A DNA stretch of 64,000 nt from Halostella litorea (GTDB lineage: Archaea > Halobacteriota > Halobacteria > Halobacteriales > Natronoarchaeaceae). Under the pieces are notes generated by a model, which saw only the letters and a program-made list of their open reading frames with translations, did no database searches and was not told where the DNA came from. The stretch covers positions 372,001-436,000 of the forward strand of contig NZ_SJER01000001.1 of assembly GCF_004785955.1 (NCBI RefSeq). The letters are read 5' to 3'. A program made the translations under genes and the position numbers. Numbering within the stretch: position 1 is the first letter of the stretch; the number at the start of each line of letters is the position of its first letter. Of this stretch, positions 60,287-64,000 are shown in pieces.

Positions 60287-61054
60287 ATGGACCTCTCGAC
60301 GTTCGTCGAACGATTCGACGAGGAACTGCGCGTCGACGACTACGCCGACGTGGACGCCGCCGCGAACGGCCTCCAGGTCGGCCCCGAGGAGGGAACCGTC
60401 GATCACGCCGCCTTCGCGGTCGACGCCGCGATCGAGACGATAGACGCCGCGGCCGACGCCGGCGCGGACGTGCTGGTGGCCCACCACGGCGTCTCGTGGG
60501 GCGGGTTCGACCGCGTCACCGGCCGCACGTACGACCGGATAGCGCCGCTGGTCGAGTGCGACCTCGCGCTGTACTCGGCCCACCTGCCGCTCGACGGCCA
60601 CGAGGAGTGGGGCAATGCCGCCGGCGTGGCCGACCTCCTCGACCTGGCCGACCGCGAGCGGTTCGGCGAGGTCGGCCCGGAGTACGTCGGCCTGCGCGGC
60701 CGCGCGGCCGAGCCGTTCGCCGCGGACGACCTCCGGGGGCAACTGGCCGACGCGCTCGACACCGGCGGGCGGGACGTGCAGGTGCTCAACTTCGGCCCGG
60801 ACCGGATCGAGGACGTGGCGGTCGTCACCGGCAGCGGCGCGGACTGGATCGACGAGGCCGACCGGAAGGGCGTCGACGCGCTGATCACCGGCGAGGGCAA
60901 ACAGAAGGCCTACCACATGGCCCGCGAGGCGGGCGTGACGGTGTTTCTCGCCGGGCACTACGCGACGGAGACGTTCGGCGTCCGGTCGCTTCAGGGGGTC
61001 GCGGAGGAGTGGGGCGTGGAGACGACGTACGTCGACCACCCGACCGGGCTCTGA
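60287..61054 (+). CDS. Nif3-like dinuclear metal-binding protein (NIF3/YbgI family)
   Basis: A 255-residue protein of the widespread Nif3 family, toroidal hexamers with a two-metal centre, related to GTP cyclohydrolase I type 2. Metal-site motifs: LVAHHGVSWGG (two His), YSAHLPLDGH, LITGEGKQKAYHMARE near the C terminus, and the final His-Glu in FLAGHYATETFG. It lies 58 bases after the zinc-finger protein on the same strand. The physiological role is unclear for the whole family. Confidence 0.9.
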   Translation: MDLSTFVERFDEELRVDDYADVDAAANGLQVGPEEGTVDHAAFAVDAAIETIDAAADAGADVLVAHHGVSWGGFDRVTGRTYDRIAPLVECDLALYSAHLPLDGHEEWGNAAGVADLLDLADRERFGEVGPEYVGLRGRAAEPFAADDLRGQLADALDTGGRDVQVLNFGPDRIEDVAVVTGSGADWIDEADRKGVDALITGEGKQKAYHMAREAGVTVFLAGHYATETFGVRSLQGVAEEWGVETTYVDHPTGL

Positions 61055-61122
61055 TCTGCCGCGGAGCACCCCGAGACTCCGCGGCTGACAGTCCGGGTCA
61101 GTCCGCTGCGGGCTGTCCTCAG

Positions 61123-61412
61123 TCAGTCCGTGGCCGGCACGCCGCCGTGCGGACGGACCTGTATCGTCCCGTCCTCGTACACGTGAACCACGTACCCCTG
61201 GTATCGAAACATCACTTCGTCCGGGGCTTTCCCGTCCTCGAACAGCGCGTCCAGCCCGTCCGGGTCGACGGCCGTGGCGAGGGGGTCCAGCTGCGTCGGC
61301 TCGACCCCGGCGGCGTCCGCGATGGCGAGGATGACCTCGGTGCTCGGGTCGTCACGCGCGGGTGGAACTCGTCGACCGTGTGGCTGCTCGCGTCGTTCGT
61401 GGCGTCGCTCAT
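61123..61412 (-). pseudogene. HalOD1-type small response protein, frameshifted
   Basis: Read on the minus strand, the first frame gives MSDATNDASSHTVDEFHPR. A different frame then gives DDPSTEVILAIADAAGVEP and, later, FRYQGYVVHVYEDGTIQV up to a TGA at 61123. Together they match the usual small HalOD1 output-domain protein of about 95 residues. The break lies at a (CG)3 run, plus-strand 61355-61360: removing one CG restores an open frame of exactly 96 codons. It is either a recent frameshift, a sequencing slip or, less likely, recoding. A CTTTACC box about 28 bases upstream fits an active promoter. Confidence 0.75.
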
Positions 61413-61459
61413 TGCCCCGAGGTACGGCCCGCCCGGGTAAAGGTCGGCGGGCTAAATAA

Positions 61460-63034
61460 CTAAACGGCGGAGTCAGACGCTCTCCACCGGACGTCCAGAT
61501 ACGTCGAGGCGAGCTTCCGATGGCCGACCCGCAGGTGCTTGTGGAACGTCGGCCCGGAGACGCCGAGCGCCGCCGCTATCTCCTCGCCGGTCCGCTCGCG
61601 CGGCGACTCGTAGTAGCCCGAGAGCAGGGCCATCTTCAGCGCGGTCGCCTGTCGCTCCGTCAGCAGGTCGTCGGCCGGGTCCCGGGTACGCTCGCCCCGG
61701 TCCGCTCGGGTGACGTCGCGGCGCGCGACGAGTTCCGCCGTCGGGTACTCCGCCCGGACCGCCTCGACGAAGCTCCGCACCTCCGTGTCCCGGGGGAGTT
61801 CGACGCGGAACCACGAGCCGTCCCCGGTGGCGACCGCCTCGCGGACGACGCCGCCGTAGCCGGCGCTGATCTCGTAGAACGACTCGTCGGCGAACCGGAG
61901 TTCGACGAGCGGGTCGCCGTCCTCGCGGATCGTCTCGGCCCGGTCGACCGCGTCGCACCCCTCCGCGGCGGCGACGAGCGTCCCGGGGTCGCCGTCCTCG
62001 ACCGCGAACACGCCGAGGATGGCCCCGTCGGCCGCGACCGTCCCCCGCTGTGTGACCCGCCCCGCGACCGCCGTGGCCGCCTCGGCGAGGGCACAGTCCG
62101 GCGCGGAAACCTCGAACTCGACCTCGGTTGCGTCGTCGTCCGCCATCGCGCGTCGGGTCTTGGTCGCGTGGATCGCGTAGCCCGCGATCTCGCCCATCTC
62201 GGCGAGCGTCGACCGCTCGACCGGCCGGACCTCGTGGCTGCGCCGGGTCGCGACCGTCAGCGCCCCGTACGACGTGCCGGCGTACGCCACCGGCACGGCG
62301 ACGACGTCGCGCCCGTCGGCGCGTGCGGTCTGCGGTTCGCCGGTCTCGATCGCGGCCGCGGCGGCCTCGACTCCCGGCTCGTCGCCCCGGTCGAGGCCCG
62401 CGTCGACCGACACGCGACAGCGCGGGTCGACGCTGCCGTCGCCGGGGTGCTGGCCGCCGATCCAGGCGACCCGGAACGGCAGCCCCGAGACGGCCGCCTC
62501 GCACGTCGTCGTCTCGATCTCCTCGCGGGAGTCGGCGGCCACGAGGTCCATCGTCAGGTCCCGGAACGCGATGTGGGCCCTGTCGTGGTGGGCGAGCGTC
62601 GCCCGCTGTGCGGAGAGGTCCCGCTTTCGCTCCGACTGGACGGCGTCGTACACGCCGATCACGATCCCCGCCCCGGCCCCCCAGATCAGCATGTAGCCGG
62701 CGAGAAAGCCCGGCTTAATCGTCCCCTGCAGTTGCTGGAACCCGTACGTCCACGCCGCGACGACGGCGATGCCGGCGGTGCCGGCCAGCCCCCACTTCGC
62801 CACCGCGGTGCCGTCCCCGCTCCGGTCCCACCGCCCGGTCGTCACGGCGACCCCGACCGCGACCACGGCGACGGACAAGCCGAACGGGACCGCGTTCTCA
62901 AGGACCGTCAGCGAGAGCGGGTCGTTCTGGACGAGGAAGTCCTCGTAGACGTCGTACAGGCTGAGCGCCATCACGGTCGCCCCGACGAGCGCCAGTCCCG
63001 CGCCGCCGAGCGCCCGCGCTCGCTTCCCGATCAT
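61460..63034 (-). CDS. Membrane-bound GAF/bacterioopsin-activator-type regulator
   Basis: A 524-residue protein with an N-terminal membrane part of four helices (about 8-30, 42-62, 75-95 and 105-125), a GAF-like domain (about 150-300), a bacterioopsin-activator-associated domain (about 310-455) and a C-terminal HTH_10 (LTERQATALKMALLSGYY, then GEEIAAALGVSGPTFHKHL). It could relay a membrane or redox signal straight to DNA. It ends like the 950-residue regulator at 18-21 kb but lacks PAS domains. The ATG at 63034 starts MIGKRARALGG. It is divergent from deoxyhypusine synthase. Confidence 0.85.
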   Translation of the reverse strand: MIGKRARALGGAGLALVGATVMALSLYDVYEDFLVQNDPLSLTVLENAVPFGLSVAVVAVGVAVTTGRWDRSGDGTAVAKWGLAGTAGIAVVAAWTYGFQQLQGTIKPGFLAGYMLIWGAGAGIVIGVYDAVQSERKRDLSAQRATLAHHDRAHIAFRDLTMDLVAADSREEIETTTCEAAVSGLPFRVAWIGGQHPGDGSVDPRCRVSVDAGLDRGDEPGVEAAAAAIETGEPQTARADGRDVVAVPVAYAGTSYGALTVATRRSHEVRPVERSTLAEMGEIAGYAIHATKTRRAMADDDATEVEFEVSAPDCALAEAATAVAGRVTQRGTVAADGAILGVFAVEDGDPGTLVAAAEGCDAVDRAETIREDGDPLVELRFADESFYEISAGYGGVVREAVATGDGSWFRVELPRDTEVRSFVEAVRAEYPTAELVARRDVTRADRGERTRDPADDLLTERQATALKMALLSGYYESPRERTGEEIAAALGVSGPTFHKHLRVGHRKLASTYLDVRWRASDSAV

Positions 63035-63178
63035 TACCGGGCCTTGGGAGACCACCGGCAAATGTTTCCTGCAATATCTCAGGCGAGCGGGAGTGAAAGG
63101 ATCGACCGGCACGCCGCCCGGCGTGCCCGCGCGCCGGCGATCGCGGCGTTGAAAGCGCTGGGCCGTCCATCCCATCGC

Positions 63179-64000
63179 ATGACCGAGGACCACGAGGACC
63201 CGGAGCGCGAGGAGTTCGCCCACGACCCGGTCGCCCACGCCGAGGCGCGGGCCGGGATGACCGTGGACGACCTCGTCGCGGAGTACGGGAACGCCGGCAT
63301 CGGCGCGACGGCGCTCCACGAGGCAGTCGACGTGTACGCCGAGATGATCGGGTCGGACGACGTCACCAACTTCTTCGGGCTGGCCGGGGCGATGGTGCCC
63401 GCGGGGATGCGCCGGATCGTCGCGGACCTGATCCGGGACGGGCACATCGACGCGCTGGTGACGACCGGCGCGAACCTCACCCACGACGCCATCGAGGCCA
63501 TCGGCGGGAAACACCACCACGGCCGCGACGAGCAGCCGGGCAAGTCGATGCGCGACCACGACGAGCAGCTCCGCGACGAGGAGGTCGACCGCATCTACAA
63601 CGTCTACCTCCCCCAGGAGCACTTCGCGCTGTTCGAGGACCACCTCCGCTCGCGGGTGTTCCCAGAGTGCGAGGGGACGGTGAGTATCCGGGAACTCACC
63701 GCCGAACTCGGCCGCGCGAACGCCGCCGTCAACGAGGCGGAGGGGATCGACGAGGGCGCGGGCATCGCTGCGGCCGCCTCCGAGCACGACGTGCCGATCT
63801 ACTGCCCCGCGATACAGGACTCCGTGCTCGGCCTGCAGGCGTGGATGTACTCCCAGACGAGTGACTTCTCGCTGGACGCGCTCGGGGACATGACGCCGCT
63901 GACGGACCTCGCGTTCGACGCCGACCGCGCCGGCGCGATGGTCGTCGGCGGCGGCGTCCCGAAGAACTTCGTGCTCCAGACGATGCTGGTCGCCCCTTCG
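63179..64000 (+). CDS. dys: Deoxyhypusine synthase, cut by the window end
   Basis: Transfers the aminobutyl (or agmatine-derived) group to the aIF5A lysine, using NAD. The 274 codons seen contain NFFGLAGAMVPAGMRR, VTTGANLTHDAIEAIGG and GGGVPKNFVLQ with catalytic K262. There is a charged insert after the first domain (GKHHHGRDEQPGKSMRDHDE, about 110-129) that looks halophile-specific. The end is outside the window. Located 4.7 kb from aIF5A and the agmatinase-like gene. The ATG at 63179 follows a GC-rich stretch without a clear TATA box. Confidence 0.92.
   Translation, partial: MTEDHEDPEREEFAHDPVAHAEARAGMTVDDLVAEYGNAGIGATALHEAVDVYAEMIGSDDVTNFFGLAGAMVPAGMRRIVADLIRDGHIDALVTTGANLTHDAIEAIGGKHHHGRDEQPGKSMRDHDEQLRDEEVDRIYNVYLPQEHFALFEDHLRSRVFPECEGTVSIRELTAELGRANAAVNEAEGIDEGAGIAAAASEHDVPIYCPAIQDSVLGLQAWMYSQTSDFSLDALGDMTPLTDLAFDADRAGAMVVGGGVPKNFVLQTMLVAPS

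Noticed and set aside
61212-61412. Independent 66-residue gene on the minus strand
   Set aside because: Only its first 19 residues look like protein. The rest is Ser/Pro/Arg-rich and the adjacent frame continues a HalOD1 domain, so a frameshift explains it better.

Overview
The window looks like chromosomal DNA of an extremely halophilic archaeon (class Halobacteria). The evidence is high GC throughout, strongly acidic predicted proteins, AT-rich TATA boxes about 25-30 bases ahead of mostly leaderless start codons, an elongator tRNA-Met with an intron, and typical haloarchaeal genes: Cdc48-type AAA ATPase, RadB, bacterioopsin-activator-like regulators, class II NrdJ, a trpDFEG operon, aIF5A with agmatinase, a HalOD1 gene and ba3-type oxidase. 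Nothing finer than the class can be assigned from sequence alone.

Layout. 1-9.8 kb: tail of a probable replication factor C large subunit, heme A synthase, a degenerate M24 peptidase-like protein, malic enzyme fused to a phosphotransacetylase-like domain, a GNAT acetyltransferase, RNase HI, an EamA exporter and a large surface protein with Ig-like repeats. 9.9-17.5 kb: Cdc48, LarC with a histidine-rich insert, manganese catalase, RadB and a four-CBS protein with a ribosome-hibernation-like tail. 17.6-21.5 kb: a half-size lycopene-cyclase-like membrane protein facing a large PAS/GAF regulator, then a one-domain flavin oxidoreductase. 21.6-28.7 kb: a respiratory island with ba3 oxidase subunits and small membrane proteins on the plus strand, divergent from a copper-type P-ATPase and a SafE-like membrane protein on the minus strand. 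29.1-33.3 kb: tRNA-Val and trpDFEG behind an inverted repeat. 34-42.8 kb: nrdJ, small zinc proteins, a TVP38-like membrane protein, intron-bearing tRNA-Met, a lipoprotein, a phosphatase-like protein, KptA and two winged-helix regulators. 42.8-48.5 kb: pstSCAB-phoU and a divergent AbrB-PhoU regulator. 48.5-57.2 kb: MoeA, an FG-GAP propeller protein, a GIDE-like protein, Hsp20, a UbiB-family kinase, an aminotransferase and an aldehyde dehydrogenase. 57.2-64 kb: a cysteine-containing unknown, aIF5A and agmatinase, a zinc-finger protein, a Nif3-like protein, a frameshifted HalOD1 gene, a membrane GAF/bacterioopsin-activator-like regulator, and deoxyhypusine synthase running off the end.

Functional links: the oxidase island pairs structural genes with likely copper-loading proteins. 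The pst operon sits opposite a PhoU-type regulator, and both promoters carry the same 9-base element. aIF5A, the agmatinase-like enzyme and deoxyhypusine synthase lie within 6 kb and fit one modification pathway. No CRISPR array, insertion sequence, integrase, intein or rRNA was seen; the region reads as core chromosome with a few unusual genes.
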